Below are positions 1 through 8,562 of a DNA stretch of 51,317 nucleotides, one piece after another. Numbering within the stretch: the stretch's first letter is position 1; the number at the start of each line of letters is the position of its first letter. Origin of the DNA: JBEBGV01 sp040081265 (lineage in GTDB: Bacteria > Acidobacteriota > Vicinamibacteria > Vicinamibacterales > UBA2999). The position numbers were made by a program, and so were the translations under genes. The notes beneath the pieces are model-generated. The model saw nothing but the letters and a program-made list of their open reading frames with translations. It was not told the DNA's origin and did no database searches. The stretch covers positions 1 through 51,317 of the forward strand of contig JBEBGV010000036.1 of NCBI GenBank assembly GCA_040081265.1. The letters run 5' to 3'.

Positions 1-1055
1 GTGCGCGGGTGCGTCCAGTCGGTCCAGCCCACGTTCTTGCCGGGAGTCGTCGGCGTTGAAGCAGGGAAGCTGGTGCCGTAGTAGTGGTTCACCAGGTGCG
101 CTTCCCAGATGTCTTCGCTTTCTGCCGGAAAGTTGGCTTCCGTGTGCAGCCAGTTGAACGCGCGCAGGAGCGCCTGCGACTCCCACTCGAAGGTATTGAA
201 GCCGGCGCGATCAAGCAGCACCGCCTGCGCGAGCGCACCCTGAAGCGCCTCGTAGACGTAGTTTTCCTTGGGCGGAGGCCACGCGAAGCCACCCGCGCGA
301 CGTTCGTCGTCGGGCAGGACTCCGTCGAGCGACTGACCGTTCTTCAGGCAGCCGACCGGGTTGATCGCGACCGGGCGGGAGGGGTCGCACTGCCAGGCCA
401 GGTCTCCGAACTTGAACTTGGCATAGGCGCCGCGGTCACCGAGCCAGCCCTTGAAGACCGCCGCGGCCCTGGCCAGCTCAGCCTGGTCGCCGAGATACAT
501 CGCGACAGCGATGCGTGATGCACCGCAATGGGCACCCCAGTTGTTGGGACGCTCCTCATGGCACTTGACGATACTGGACGGTCCACCAGAGGTAGGGGTG
601 GTGAGCAGCACTCGAATGCGCGCGCGGAAGCGCTGATCGAGCGCCGGGTCCTGTGCGCCCAGCTCGATCAGGTCGGCGGCAATGACGTAGGCGGCCAGTT
701 CACGACCGAGCGCCAGGGCGCGTCCGACGTAGGGACCACCGTCGGCGATGCCGGCGAGCACGGCGAGGACCTCGGCGCGACGTGTCAGGTCGCCCGTGCG
801 GGCGGCGACGAGCGCCTTGGCCATGATGCAGACGTTGGTGGAATCGTCCTGATTGGACAGATCCGGTGTCGAACAACTCTTGGCGGCTTCAGATCGCAGA
901 CGACTCCACGGGGTGCCTGAGGTCGGAAGGGCCATGAGTTCGGCGTTGCTGATCCAGATGCCGTCGCTCGGCGTCTGCGCGGAGGCCAACGGACTCTGCA
1001 GGAGTCCCGTCGCCATCACGACCGCTGCGGCCATCATTGTTGCTCTCACGTTCAT
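1..1055 (-). CDS. Alginate-lyase-like exported protein (partial, C-terminus beyond window)
   Basis: The reverse strand reads continuously from an ATG at 1055 to the window edge, about 351 codons without a stop, so the C-terminus is missing. The start is preceded by GGGGAG about 8 nt upstream. Residues 1-24 form a signal peptide (Ala-rich hydrophobic core ending SAQT). The mature part is alpha-helical, with an NNWGAHCGASR segment near residue 175 that resembles the substrate-binding Asn/His motif of alginate-lyase (alpha/alpha toroid) proteins, followed by VFKGWLGDR and a WPPPKENY segment. I recognise this pattern from alginate-lyase-family proteins of Acidobacteria; the substrate is not known. 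Export suggests periplasmic or extracellular polysaccharide breakdown. It is transcribed divergently from the ATPase at 1306. Confidence 0.6.
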   Translation of the reverse strand, partial: MNVRATMMAAAVVMATGLLQSPLASAQTPSDGIWISNAELMALPTSGTPWSRLRSEAAKSCSTPDLSNQDDSTNVCIMAKALVAARTGDLTRRAEVLAVLAGIADGGPYVGRALALGRELAAYVIAADLIELGAQDPALDQRFRARIRVLLTTPTSGGPSSIVKCHEERPNNWGAHCGASRIAVAMYLGDQAELARAAAVFKGWLGDRGAYAKFKFGDLAWQCDPSRPVAINPVGCLKNGQSLDGVLPDDERRAGGFAWPPPKENYVYEALQGALAQAVLLDRAGFNTFEWESQALLRAFNWLHTEANFPAESEDIWEAHLVNHYYGTSFPASTPTTPGKNVGWTDWTHPR

Positions 1056-1205
1056 GTCATGGGCTCCCCGCATAGAAGGTTGGGTCGGTGGTGGTATCGG
1101 CCCGAAACGCAGGAAGCGACACCAGTCAAGCGCACAGCGAGACTCGTTCCACGCGAGTCCCGAAGTGTTGATCTGCAGGATCGCGAGGAAACTCGCGCGA
1201 TGACG

Positions 1206-1220
1206 TGGCGCGTGTGCTGC
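1206..1220 (+). promoter_or_regulatory. Candidate sigma-54 (-24/-12) promoter for the ExeA-like gene
   Basis: TGGCGCG-N4-CTGC has the required GG-N10-GC spacing and matches 6 of 7 bases of the -24 box and 3 of 4 of the -12 box. It lies 86 bp before the ATG at 1306, inside the 250-bp gap between divergent genes (1056-1305), where I see nothing else. A sigma-54 activator is encoded two genes downstream. A chance match is possible in GC-rich DNA. Confidence 0.35.
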
Positions 1221-1305
1221 GTTGTGCGCGTGAGTCACCCGCGGCTTTGGATTGCGCGATTACAGTTTTCGTACTTGGAGCGGATCATGCTTTGGTGGCG
1301 GTGTC

Positions 1306-2229
1306 ATGTACACACGCTTCTACGGCCTCAAGGAGCGTCCGTTTGAAATCGGACCAAACCCGCGATACCTCCTGCTGACGCCGAGGCATCGCGAAGCGCT
1401 GAGCAACCTGGAATACGGCGTCTGCGCGCGCAAGGGCATCACTGTCGTCACCGGTGACCCGGGCACGGGCAAGACCACGCTCTTGAGGCGGATGCTGCAG
1501 ACCGCAGCCGCCGGCGCGACGCCAGGGCGACGACCACGCTTTGCGTACCTCACCAATCCCACACTCGATCGCCACGAGTTCGTGGAGTACCTCGCGCACA
1601 GATTTCGCCTGTCGCTCGAAGCGGGCAAGTCGAAGGGACGGTTTCTCCTCGAGCTCGAGCACGCGCTGATCGAAGACTTTCGTCACGGCACGCCCGCTGC
1701 GCTCGTTGTCGATGAAGCCCAGAGCCTCTCGCTCGAGATGCTGGAAGAAATCAGGCTGCTCGCCAACATCGAATCCGACACCGAGAAGCTGCTGCCGGTG
1801 GTGCTGGCCGGCCATCAGGACTTCGCAACCCGCCTGAATGAGCCTGAAATGGTGCAGTTGAAGCAGCGCGTGACCCTGCGCTGCAGCCTGCACCCGCTGG
1901 ACGTCAAGGAGACGGCGTCGTACATCGCCACGCGTATCTCCATGGCTGGCGGCGACGCCCGCGCGCTCTTCACGCGTGAGGCGGTGCTGGCGGTGCACGA
2001 GCGTGCGAAGGGTATCCCGCGGACCATCAACGTCATCTGCGACAACGCGTTGATCAGCGGCTTCGCGCTCGAGCGGCGGCCTGTCAGCGCCGACATCATC
2101 GCGGAAGTCAGCGCCGACTTCGACCTCGGGCGCGCACGGCCGGTGAGGAAGCGTCAGCCCCTGCGGCGACCACCCGTCAAGGACCCGATGCCAGAAGGAG
2201 AGAGGAAGACGTATGTCGAATCCCGCTGA
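1306..2229 (+). CDS. ExeA/GspA-type AAA+ ATPase
   Basis: A 307-residue protein beginning MYTRFYGLKERPFEI, the typical N-terminus of the ExeA / secretion-ATPase family (also seen in XrtA exosortase loci). An in-frame ATG at 1252 would add 18 residues of no familiar character, so 1306 is preferred. Walker A is GDPGTGKTT (residues 50-58) and Walker B is ALVVDEAQ (near 130), followed by sensor-type Asn and Arg residues (KQRVTLRCSL). The C-terminal part (GIPRTINVICDNAL) is the usual lid helix. Family members couple ATP hydrolysis to assembly of envelope or secretion structures. The gene overlaps the next one by 17 bp, and that gene encodes a membrane protein with a PEGA domain. This resembles the ExeA-ExeB (ATPase plus anchor) arrangement, an analogy rather than a demonstrated homology. 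Confidence 0.8.
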   Translation: MYTRFYGLKERPFEIGPNPRYLLLTPRHREALSNLEYGVCARKGITVVTGDPGTGKTTLLRRMLQTAAAGATPGRRPRFAYLTNPTLDRHEFVEYLAHRFRLSLEAGKSKGRFLLELEHALIEDFRHGTPAALVVDEAQSLSLEMLEEIRLLANIESDTEKLLPVVLAGHQDFATRLNEPEMVQLKQRVTLRCSLHPLDVKETASYIATRISMAGGDARALFTREAVLAVHERAKGIPRTINVICDNALISGFALERRPVSADIIAEVSADFDLGRARPVRKRQPLRRPPVKDPMPEGERKTYVESR

Positions 2230-3220
2230 ACCGTCACCGACATCTCCCTCGCCGGATGAGGCCATCGTGGCGGGTCCGGATGCCCACGAGTATCTCGAAG
2301 GCGATTCACCCGAGGTGCGCAGTCTCGATCCAGGCCTCGACCTGGATGTCTTCGACGCGGAGGTGGGCAGACGTGAGGCTCCAGCGCCGGTTGGAATGTC
2401 GGCTCCACCAGAAGAAATGTCTGGCCCGGTCCAGCCTTCGCTCGACGAGCCCCTCCCGACCCTGCGGCCATGGGAGATGGCGACGGCGTATGTCGTCAAC
2501 CAGCGCCGGCCCATTGCGGGGCTCTTGAGCCTGGTGGCCATCGGCGGTGTGTTCTGGACCGTTACAGCCCTTCAAGGGAGACAGGCGCCTCCACAGCCCA
2601 CTGCACCGGTGGCGGCGCAGGCCGTGGCCCAGCCCGCTGCAGCCGCAAGCGAACACGCCGTCGCGGCACCCGCACTTGCGTCGTCGCTGGTGTCGGCACC
2701 TGCGGCGCCGCAGACTCCAGCGCCGCTGCGGGCCGTCGCACCGGTGTCGGCTGCAGTTCCAGCGCCGGCACTTGCACCACCTCCGGACGCACCAGGTCTG
2801 GTGGCCGCAGGCTGGCTGAAGGTCGACGCACCAATCGACCTCGACATCTCGAGCGAGGGTCGCGTGATCGGCACCAGTCGATCAGATCGCACGATGCTTG
2901 CGAGCGGCCGCTATGACCTGCTGCTGGCCAATGAACGCGTTGGATATACCGAGCGTCAGACGGTCACGATTCTTCCCGGACAGCTGCGCACGCTGCGCAT
3001 TCAGATTCCCGCTGGCCAGGTGAGCGTCAACGCGCGCCCGTGGGCCAACGTCACCGTTGACGGGATGGCTGTCGGCGAGACGCCGCTCGGCAACCTGCCG
3101 ATGAGCGCGGGCGTGCATCAAGTGGTCTTCACCCATCCCGAACTCGGACAGCGGCGTGTTGAAGCGATCGTCCAGGCGGGACAGCACCTGCGCCTCAACG
3201 TCGACATGCGCGCACCCTAG
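2213..3220 (+). CDS. Single-pass membrane protein with C-terminal PEGA domain
   Basis: A 335-residue protein. Residues 1-95 are acidic and presumably cytoplasmic. One transmembrane helix lies near 103-123 (IAGLLSLVAIGGVFWTVTAL). A long Ala/Pro-rich linker follows (about 124-190), typical of a periplasm-spanning stretch. The C-terminus (about 265-335) has the pattern of a PEGA domain (VSVNARPWANVTVDG ... GETPLGNLPMSAGVH). PEGA domains are beta-sandwich modules of surface and periplasmic proteins. The start overlaps the end of the ATPase gene, and an AGGAGAGAGG tract lies just upstream, so the two are probably translationally coupled. The architecture (cytoplasmic tail, TM, Pro-rich linker, periplasmic domain) fits an ExeB-like or TonB-like partner of the ATPase; this is inference. 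Confidence 0.75.
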   Translation: MSNPAEPSPTSPSPDEAIVAGPDAHEYLEGDSPEVRSLDPGLDLDVFDAEVGRREAPAPVGMSAPPEEMSGPVQPSLDEPLPTLRPWEMATAYVVNQRRPIAGLLSLVAIGGVFWTVTALQGRQAPPQPTAPVAAQAVAQPAAAASEHAVAAPALASSLVSAPAAPQTPAPLRAVAPVSAAVPAPALAPPPDAPGLVAAGWLKVDAPIDLDISSEGRVIGTSRSDRTMLASGRYDLLLANERVGYTERQTVTILPGQLRTLRIQIPAGQVSVNARPWANVTVDGMAVGETPLGNLPMSAGVHQVVFTHPELGQRRVEAIVQAGQHLRLNVDMRAP

Positions 3221-3316
3221 GAGGTCGTCAAAAGAGACTCAAAGTATCCCGGCGCACGGCCATTCATGCCGTTTTGACGGTCTCCTCTGGTCCCCGGATG
3301 TGACGCGGGCGTTACG

Positions 3317-4477
3317 ATGTCCGCTGAAATGAGCCACAAGGACCCGATCGGACACGACACGTCCTCGTACAGTGCGCCGCCGGCGTCGCGGCCGGGGATG
3401 CTGCATGCGCCGCTGCGTTCGAAGATGCCGCCGCCGACCATTGTCGGCGGTCCGGCGATGCAGGAATTTCTGGCGCACCTGCGCAAGCTGTCGCAGGTCA
3501 ATGCACGCGTCCTGCTCACCGGCGAGACAGGAGTCGGCAAGGAACTGATTGCGTCGTACCTGCACGCCACCAGTCCACGCGCGGCGGGACCGTTTGTCAC
3601 GGTGAACTGCGCGGGGCTTTCAGAGACACTGCTCGAGTCCGAGATGTTCGGTCACGTGAAGGGCAGCTTCACGGGGGCGTATCGCGACAAGCCTGGAAAG
3701 TTCGAACTCGCCCACACCGGGACGCTGTTCCTCGACGAGGTGGGCGAGATGACACCGCGCCTGCAGGGCATGCTGCTGCGGGTGCTGGCGACCGGCGAAG
3801 TGCAGAAGGTGGGCGCCGATCACTACACCCGTGGCGTCGACTGTCGCGTTGTCGCGGCGACCAACCGCGCGTTGCCCGAGATGGTGAAACAGGGGCTCTT
3901 CCGGGAGGACCTGTACTACCGGCTCGACGTCATCCACGTTCACGTCATTCCGCTGCGCGAGCGTCGCGAAGACATTCCCCTGCTCGTCGACTTCTTCCTC
4001 GACCAGCTGCAGTCGGAGTTCCGCGTGGCGTGCACGCTCGATCGCGACGTACGCGACACGCTGCAGCGGTATGACTGGCCGGGCAACATCCGGCAGCTCG
4101 AAAACGTCATGCAGCGCCTGGTCGTGAACAACGCCGGACACGCGATTACCGTCGGCGACCTGCCCGAGGACATCGTGGAGGTGGTCGAGCAGTCGAAGCG
4201 GGCACCGCGCGTCGAGCGACGCCGTTCGCGTGCCGAGTCGCTCTACAGCGCGATCAAGGCGGGTGGATCCTTCACCGACGTCGTCTACGAACCGTACATG
4301 CGACACGAGTTCACGAGAAACGATCTCCGCGAGCTGGTTCGCATGGGCCTCGTGGATGCGCGCGGTAACTATCGATCGCTTGTCAAACTGTTCAACGTGC
4401 CCGCGGAGGAATACAAGCGCCTCGTCGGATTCCTCCGTCGGCAGGAGTGTCATCTGCCATTCAGGGAGTTCCGCTGA
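3317..4477 (+). CDS. Sigma-54-dependent transcriptional activator without receiver domain
   Basis: A 386-residue bacterial enhancer-binding protein. The AAA+ core covers roughly residues 42-280: Walker A GETGVGKE (69-76), sigma-54 contact loop GSFTGA (116-121) in place of the usual GAFTGA, Walker B LFLDEVGEM, and the YDWPGNIRQLENV segment. There is no N-terminal receiver, GAF or PAS domain, only about 40 poorly conserved residues. The C-terminus (about 305-386) is not a clear Fis-type helix-turn-helix. It reads RNDLRELVRMGLVDARGNYR ... EEYKRLVGFLRRQECHLPF, which may be a divergent DNA-binding helix pair. Activity might be set by a partner protein rather than phosphorylation. Neighbours suggest control of the preceding ExeA/PEGA operon. 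Confidence 0.85.
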   Translation: MSAEMSHKDPIGHDTSSYSAPPASRPGMLHAPLRSKMPPPTIVGGPAMQEFLAHLRKLSQVNARVLLTGETGVGKELIASYLHATSPRAAGPFVTVNCAGLSETLLESEMFGHVKGSFTGAYRDKPGKFELAHTGTLFLDEVGEMTPRLQGMLLRVLATGEVQKVGADHYTRGVDCRVVAATNRALPEMVKQGLFREDLYYRLDVIHVHVIPLRERREDIPLLVDFFLDQLQSEFRVACTLDRDVRDTLQRYDWPGNIRQLENVMQRLVVNNAGHAITVGDLPEDIVEVVEQSKRAPRVERRRSRAESLYSAIKAGGSFTDVVYEPYMRHEFTRNDLRELVRMGLVDARGNYRSLVKLFNVPAEEYKRLVGFLRRQECHLPFREFR

Positions 4478-4596
4478 TCGCGCGCTGAGCGCGGGTGTGC
4501 ACCGCTGCGCACGCTCCGAGGGGTGGTTGGCTGGTTCATCGTTTGCACGCTGAGCACGCGGTGCACGACGCATCGTGAGGAGAGGGCGGAGTAGGC

Positions 4597-5070
4597 ATGC
4601 TGCTGTTTGTATGGTTTTCTGGCGCAATGATCGCCCTGATGCTGATCGGGGCGGCCCTCCGACGTCGTCGCCCGCGCGTCTTGTGGCGCCGCGCGTTGTT
4701 CTACGCCAGCATGACTTTCTTCGCGGTTCTCTCCGTGATCTCGTGGCGCGCCTCGTCGGCCTCTGCCTCGGAGCTGGATCCGGCCAGGGTCGAGGTGGGC
4801 AAGCAACTCTTTGATCAGCACGGGTGCAGCAGTTGTCACTCGGTGGGCAAGGGTCTGGTGTTTGGCCCGGACCTGATGGGCGTCGGTGAGAAGTACCCCC
4901 GCACCGTGCTCATGACCTGGATGATGGACTCCGACGAAATCTACCGGCAGTTCGGCCGGCGTCCGCTCGCCTCGGGCAGTCCCGACATGCCGAGCCTCGG
5001 CGTGCCCGAAGCGGACGCACGCAACATCGCCGAGTACTTGATGAGCCTCCACGAGGAAGCACCTCGCTAG
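4597..5070 (+). CDS. Membrane-anchored monoheme cytochrome c
   Basis: A 157-residue protein with hydrophobic segments at about 1-20 and 31-48, then a periplasmic cytochrome c domain with one CSSCH heme motif (near residue 78). Candidate distal Met ligands are in the C-terminal half (SPDMPSLG). The start is supported by GAGGAGAGGGCGGAG just upstream. The next gene, 33 bp downstream, is a GMC flavoprotein, followed 1 bp later by a Tat-type small protein. This matches the three-part membrane dehydrogenases (flavoprotein, small Tat subunit, cytochrome c) such as fructose or gluconate dehydrogenases, in which the cytochrome passes electrons from FAD to the respiratory chain. Confidence 0.85.
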   Translation: MLLFVWFSGAMIALMLIGAALRRRRPRVLWRRALFYASMTFFAVLSVISWRASSASASELDPARVEVGKQLFDQHGCSSCHSVGKGLVFGPDLMGVGEKYPRTVLMTWMMDSDEIYRQFGRRPLASGSPDMPSLGVPEADARNIAEYLMSLHEEAPR

Positions 5071-5103
5071 CGCGGTGCTGGAGAGAGCAGGGGAGAGAGC
5101 ACT

Positions 5104-6705
5104 GTGTTAATCGACGGACGAACCATTCCGAACGGCCAGACGCTTCAGACCGATGTGTGCATCATCGGATCGGGGGCAGCCGGCATCACGCTCGCCCGCG
5201 CATTCTCTGGACAGTCCTTCACGGTGACGCTGCTGGCCGGCGGCGACCTGAAGCCGGCACCTGAAACGCAGACCCTCAACGCCGGCCCCAACGTCGGCCT
5301 GCCGTACTTCGCGCTCGAGTACTGTCGTGCGCGATGCTTCGGCGGCACCACGACCTGGTGGGGCGGCCACTGTCGTCCGCTGTCGGACTTCGACTTCGAG
5401 GCCAAGGACTGGATTCCCCGAAGTGGCTGGCCGATCGCACGGAAGGACATCCAGTCGTTCCGCACTGAAGCCGAAGAGATTCTCAACTTGCGCATGGGCC
5501 ACTGGGACCCGAAAACGTGGGCAGCCGACAGTGGCCTGAAGGAGTTGCCCCTCGATCCACAGCTGTTCGAGACCCGCGTCGCGCAGATCATCTCGCCCTC
5601 ATCGCAGCGTCGCTTCGGGACGATTTTTCGGAAGGACATCGAGTCGGCGGCCAACGTCACCACCTACCTGAATGCCAACGTCGTCGAGATTGACACCGAC
5701 GAGACCGGGCAGACCGTCACCGCGCTCAAGCTTGCCTGCATCGACGGACCCCGCTTCACGATCGTTCCGAAGGTGTGCATCCTGGCCGCCGGCGGGCTCG
5801 AGAATCCCCGCCTGCTGCTCGTGTCGGATCGGGTGCAGAAGGCCGGCCTGGGCAACCAGCACGATCTGGTGGGACGCTTCTTCCTGGAGCATCCGCGGTT
5901 CGAGGCCGGCACGTTCTACCCCGTCAACTCCGACGCTGGCGAGATGCTCTACGGACCGCACAAACTGCTGGACGGCACGGCCATCAAGTCGTACTTCGGT
6001 CTGACGCCGGGATGTGCGCGGGCGGAAGAGATCGTCGACGTCCAGTTGCGGATGGAGAGGCTGTACGACCCGGCGTACAAGCGGTCGCGCAACTCCGTCG
6101 GCTTCAACGTGTTCCGGCGGATGGTGCAGCAGATCAAGGCCGGAGAGGTTCCCGAGAGCCTCGGCAGCAGCATCGCGACGGTCTTCAGCGACATCGACAA
6201 CGTGGCGCTGGCCACCTATATGACCGCGTTCAAGAAGGGGCTGATTGGACCGATGCGTCTGACCGCCAGGGTTGATCCCACACCCAATCCGGACAGCCGC
6301 GTGACGCTGATCGATCAGCGAGACGAACTCGGCGTCAGGCGCGTGCAGCTCGACTGGCGGCTCACACCACAAGACAAGCGGAGCGCTCGCCGGGTGGTTG
6401 AACTCTTTGCGCAGGCTGTCGGCAAATCCGGGCTCGGTCGCGTCCACATCGGCTTTGAAGACGATGGCAGTGCAGCCCAGTGGCCGCCGTCGCTTGCCGG
6501 TGGCTACCATCACATGGGGACAACGCGGATGTCTGACGACCCGAAACAAGGTGTGGTCGATCGAGATTGCCGGGTGCATGGGATGTCGAACCTGTGGGTG
6601 GCCGGCAGTTCCGTGTTTCCGACCGCGGGGTCAGGCACGCCGACGATGATGATCATCACGCTCGCGTTGCGTCTGGCCGAGGACGTCAAGAAGAGGATGG
6701 CTTAG
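5104..6705 (+). CDS. GMC-family FAD-dependent oxidoreductase
   Basis: 533 residues; start codon GTG at 5104 behind a GGGGAGAGAG ribosome-binding site. The N-terminal dinucleotide-binding motif is CIIGSGAAGITLARAF (about 19-34). The C-terminal GMC signature holds the catalytic-type His (GGYHHMGTTRM, about 463-473) and the FAD-contact segment VAGSSVFPTAGSGTPT. The protein has no signal peptide of its own, so it could be co-exported with the twin-arginine subunit encoded next. Family members oxidise alcohols, sugars or polyols and reduce a cytochrome or quinone. The exact substrate cannot be read from the sequence. Together with the cytochrome c at 4597 and the small protein at 6707 it forms a compact operon. 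Confidence 0.85.
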   Translation: MLIDGRTIPNGQTLQTDVCIIGSGAAGITLARAFSGQSFTVTLLAGGDLKPAPETQTLNAGPNVGLPYFALEYCRARCFGGTTTWWGGHCRPLSDFDFEAKDWIPRSGWPIARKDIQSFRTEAEEILNLRMGHWDPKTWAADSGLKELPLDPQLFETRVAQIISPSSQRRFGTIFRKDIESAANVTTYLNANVVEIDTDETGQTVTALKLACIDGPRFTIVPKVCILAAGGLENPRLLLVSDRVQKAGLGNQHDLVGRFFLEHPRFEAGTFYPVNSDAGEMLYGPHKLLDGTAIKSYFGLTPGCARAEEIVDVQLRMERLYDPAYKRSRNSVGFNVFRRMVQQIKAGEVPESLGSSIATVFSDIDNVALATYMTAFKKGLIGPMRLTARVDPTPNPDSRVTLIDQRDELGVRRVQLDWRLTPQDKRSARRVVELFAQAVGKSGLGRVHIGFEDDGSAAQWPPSLAGGYHHMGTTRMSDDPKQGVVDRDCRVHGMSNLWVAGSSVFPTAGSGTPTMMIITLALRLAEDVKKRMA

Positions 6706-6706
6706 C

Positions 6707-7093
6707 ATGGCGACACCAACTACGACTCGTCGACGAGTGTTGAACGTCCTGATGGCGGCCGGCGGCGCGGCGGTCGCGTCGAGTGTGATCGCCTCCGCGG
6801 CGCCTGATCGGCTGCCGTTGCAGGCGGCGCTCCTCGGCGTGCTGAGTCATCCCGATGGCGCGCGCAACATCGGCGCGCGATATCTCAGCCTCGTTCCCGC
6901 AGAGGGAGACGAGCGCCACCTGGTGAACCTGCTCGCCAAGGGCGCGCCCGGCTTGATGGCGCGCGACGAGGCGCGGGCGTTGCTCCAGAACGCGGTCCGC
7001 GAAGACTTCGATCAGGGTCGCACGGTCGAACTGAACGGCTGGGTGATCTCCCGCACCGAAGCGCGTCTGTGCGCCCTCGCCAGCCTCGCGTGA
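6707..7093 (+). CDS. Tat-signal small subunit of the GMC dehydrogenase
   Basis: A 128-residue protein starting 1 bp after the GMC gene stops. The N-terminus carries a twin-arginine type signal (TTTRRRVLNVLMAAGG, then an Ala-rich core to about residue 30). The remainder is small and helical without Cys. This size, signal and position match the small (gamma) subunits of gluconate 2-dehydrogenase, sorbitol or fructose dehydrogenases, which carry the flavoprotein through the Tat pathway. Sequence similarity to known small subunits is not obvious by eye, so the role is inferred from context. Confidence 0.65.
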   Translation: MATPTTTRRRVLNVLMAAGGAAVASSVIASAAPDRLPLQAALLGVLSHPDGARNIGARYLSLVPAEGDERHLVNLLAKGAPGLMARDEARALLQNAVREDFDQGRTVELNGWVISRTEARLCALASLA

Positions 7094-7099
7094 TCGAAC

Positions 7100-7230
7100 G
7101 GCGGGTCCTGCGGACCCGCCCTACGTACCGTCCGCCCTACTGCGGACCCGCCCCACGTACCGTCCGCCCTGCGTACCGTCCGCCCTGCGTACCGCTCGGC
7201 CGTACGTAGGCCGGGTCCGCAGGACCCGGC
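7100..7230 (+). repeat. REPIN-like palindromic repeat element, copy 1
   Basis: The element is bounded by two perfect 9-bp stem palindromes: GGCGGGTCC / GGACCCGCC with a TGC loop (7100-7120) and GCCGGGTCC / GGACCCGGC with a GCA loop (7210-7230). The two ends are inverted relative to each other. Between them are several diverged units containing TACGTACCGTCCGCCC. The same architecture recurs at 11173, 26606 and 29032. It sits just after the GMC operon and could also act as a transcription stop or an mRNA 3'-end stabiliser. Confidence 0.85.
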
Positions 7231-7303
7231 GCTCTCCCCCCCAAACGAAATCGTCTGAATGGGCAGATCTGGCCCCAAGCGTGCAATGGGGCGGGCGTCA
7301 CTC

Positions 7304-7510
7304 ATGGAAATTCGATTTGTTTCATCGCTGACGCCAGAAGACGAGGCGCACGTCGCACAGGCCCTGGCTACAGTGATCGGGATGTGGCTGGATCAGCTTC
7401 CGCTGCTGTATACCATGCAGATCACGACGTCCGAGGGGCAGGTGACCACTCGCAGAAGCGTGGCGCCGGAAGGCCCAACGAACCTCGAATTTCCGGTTCG
7501 GCGCGGTTGA
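7304..7510 (+). CDS. Small hypothetical protein
   Basis: A 68-residue protein starting MEIRFVSSLTPEDEAH, preceded by GGGGCGGG about 8 nt upstream. Two earlier in-frame ATGs (7259, 7286) exist but have poorer ribosome-binding sites. It is small and soluble, with a central helix (VAQALATVIGMWLDQLPLLYTMQI) and a polar C-terminus. I do not recognise a family. It stands alone between a repeat element and the convergent protease gene; the 114 bp to the next gene (7511-7624) show no clear feature. Confidence 0.5.
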   Translation: MEIRFVSSLTPEDEAHVAQALATVIGMWLDQLPLLYTMQITTSEGQVTTRRSVAPEGPTNLEFPVRRG

Positions 7511-7624
7511 ATGCCCTTAACAAGTGTGACGAAACGTCGGGTCAGTTATTCCCGCGCACACGGTCACTCCTCGACGCCCACCGCGGAATCTCACCTGCAC
7601 GCCCGCGCCGAGGGTGGCACCGGG

Positions 7625-8551
7625 CTAACGCGGTCGCACAATATCTGTGGCTGAGATGGGCGCGTCGGTGAAACAGAGAACGAATATCAAGACCGCAAAC
7701 CCCGCGAGCCACAGTCGAGTGGAATCGAGCGGCACGTCCTCATCGAACACGCGTGGATGACGCGGACCGAGCGTGACCAGCATCACCACCGTCAGCACGG
7801 TCCACACGATCCACGATGATGAAATGAACGACAGGCCGATGAGGCCTGCGACCATCACCAGCGTCACCGTCGTGCTGCGGCGTCCAAACACCGCATAGCT
7901 GATGTGCCCGCCGTCAAGCTGTCCAATTGGGAACAGGTTCAGCACGGTGGCGAGCATCCCGAACCACGCCGCGAATGCGATCGGGTGCATGTTCACCGTG
8001 TAGCCGTCGGGGACCGACCCGAACGTGAGCCACGCTGCGATCTTGAAGAGCAGCGGCTCTCCCAGCTCGAGCACTGATCCTTCGAAATCGGTCGGCAGCG
8101 GCACGACCGTGGACATCTGCATCCCGACGAGCAGGAGTGGAACGGCCACGATGAAACCGGCGATCGGGCCGGCAATGCCGATGTCGAAGAGCGCCTGTTT
8201 GCTTGGGATGGGCTGGCGGATGCGGATAAATGCGCCCAGCGTTCCGGTGATTGGCAGTGGCGCCGGTAGAAAGAACGGTGCCGAGGCGTCCACACGGTAG
8301 TACCGGCACGCATAATAGTGTCCGAACTCGTGGCACCCCAGAATCGCCAGAATCGACACGCTGTACCACAGGCCGTGCGCAAACAGCAGCCAGCCCGACA
8401 TCCCGAGACTCCGGTCCGAGAAGCCGACGATGAAGCTGGCGTAGTGCAGCTGCCCGGCGTACGTCGTCGTCAGGACGGTGAGGAAGAAGAGCAGTACGTA
8501 GCGACCAATTGGCTCTGGCCGGCCAGCGGGGAGGTCAACCGAAGGGCCCAT
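7625..8551 (-). CDS. Site-2 protease-type membrane metalloprotease (M50 family)
   Basis: 308 residues with about seven hydrophobic segments. The zinc-binding motif HEFGH is at 74-78 and the second ligand motif NLFPIGQLDGG at 205-215, both inside predicted helices, as in intramembrane site-2 proteases. There is no PDZ domain and no CBS domain, so it belongs to the compact SpoIVFB/S2P-like group rather than RseP. Such enzymes cleave membrane-bound regulators within the bilayer. It lies 11 bp downstream of the HU/IHF gene on the same strand and is probably co-transcribed from the promoter at 8867-8896. No anti-sigma substrate is encoded nearby. Confidence 0.9.
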   Translation of the reverse strand: MGPSVDLPAGRPEPIGRYVLLFFLTVLTTTYAGQLHYASFIVGFSDRSLGMSGWLLFAHGLWYSVSILAILGCHEFGHYYACRYYRVDASAPFFLPAPLPITGTLGAFIRIRQPIPSKQALFDIGIAGPIAGFIVAVPLLLVGMQMSTVVPLPTDFEGSVLELGEPLLFKIAAWLTFGSVPDGYTVNMHPIAFAAWFGMLATVLNLFPIGQLDGGHISYAVFGRRSTTVTLVMVAGLIGLSFISSSWIVWTVLTVVMLVTLGPRHPRVFDEDVPLDSTRLWLAGFAVLIFVLCFTDAPISATDIVRPR

Positions 8552-8562
8552 GACTGGGCGCC

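Noticed and set aside
4532..4547. Possible -24/-12 site before the cytochrome c of the GMC trio
   Set aside because: The -12 box is perfect, but the -24 box has only TGG and one more match; too weak to claim.
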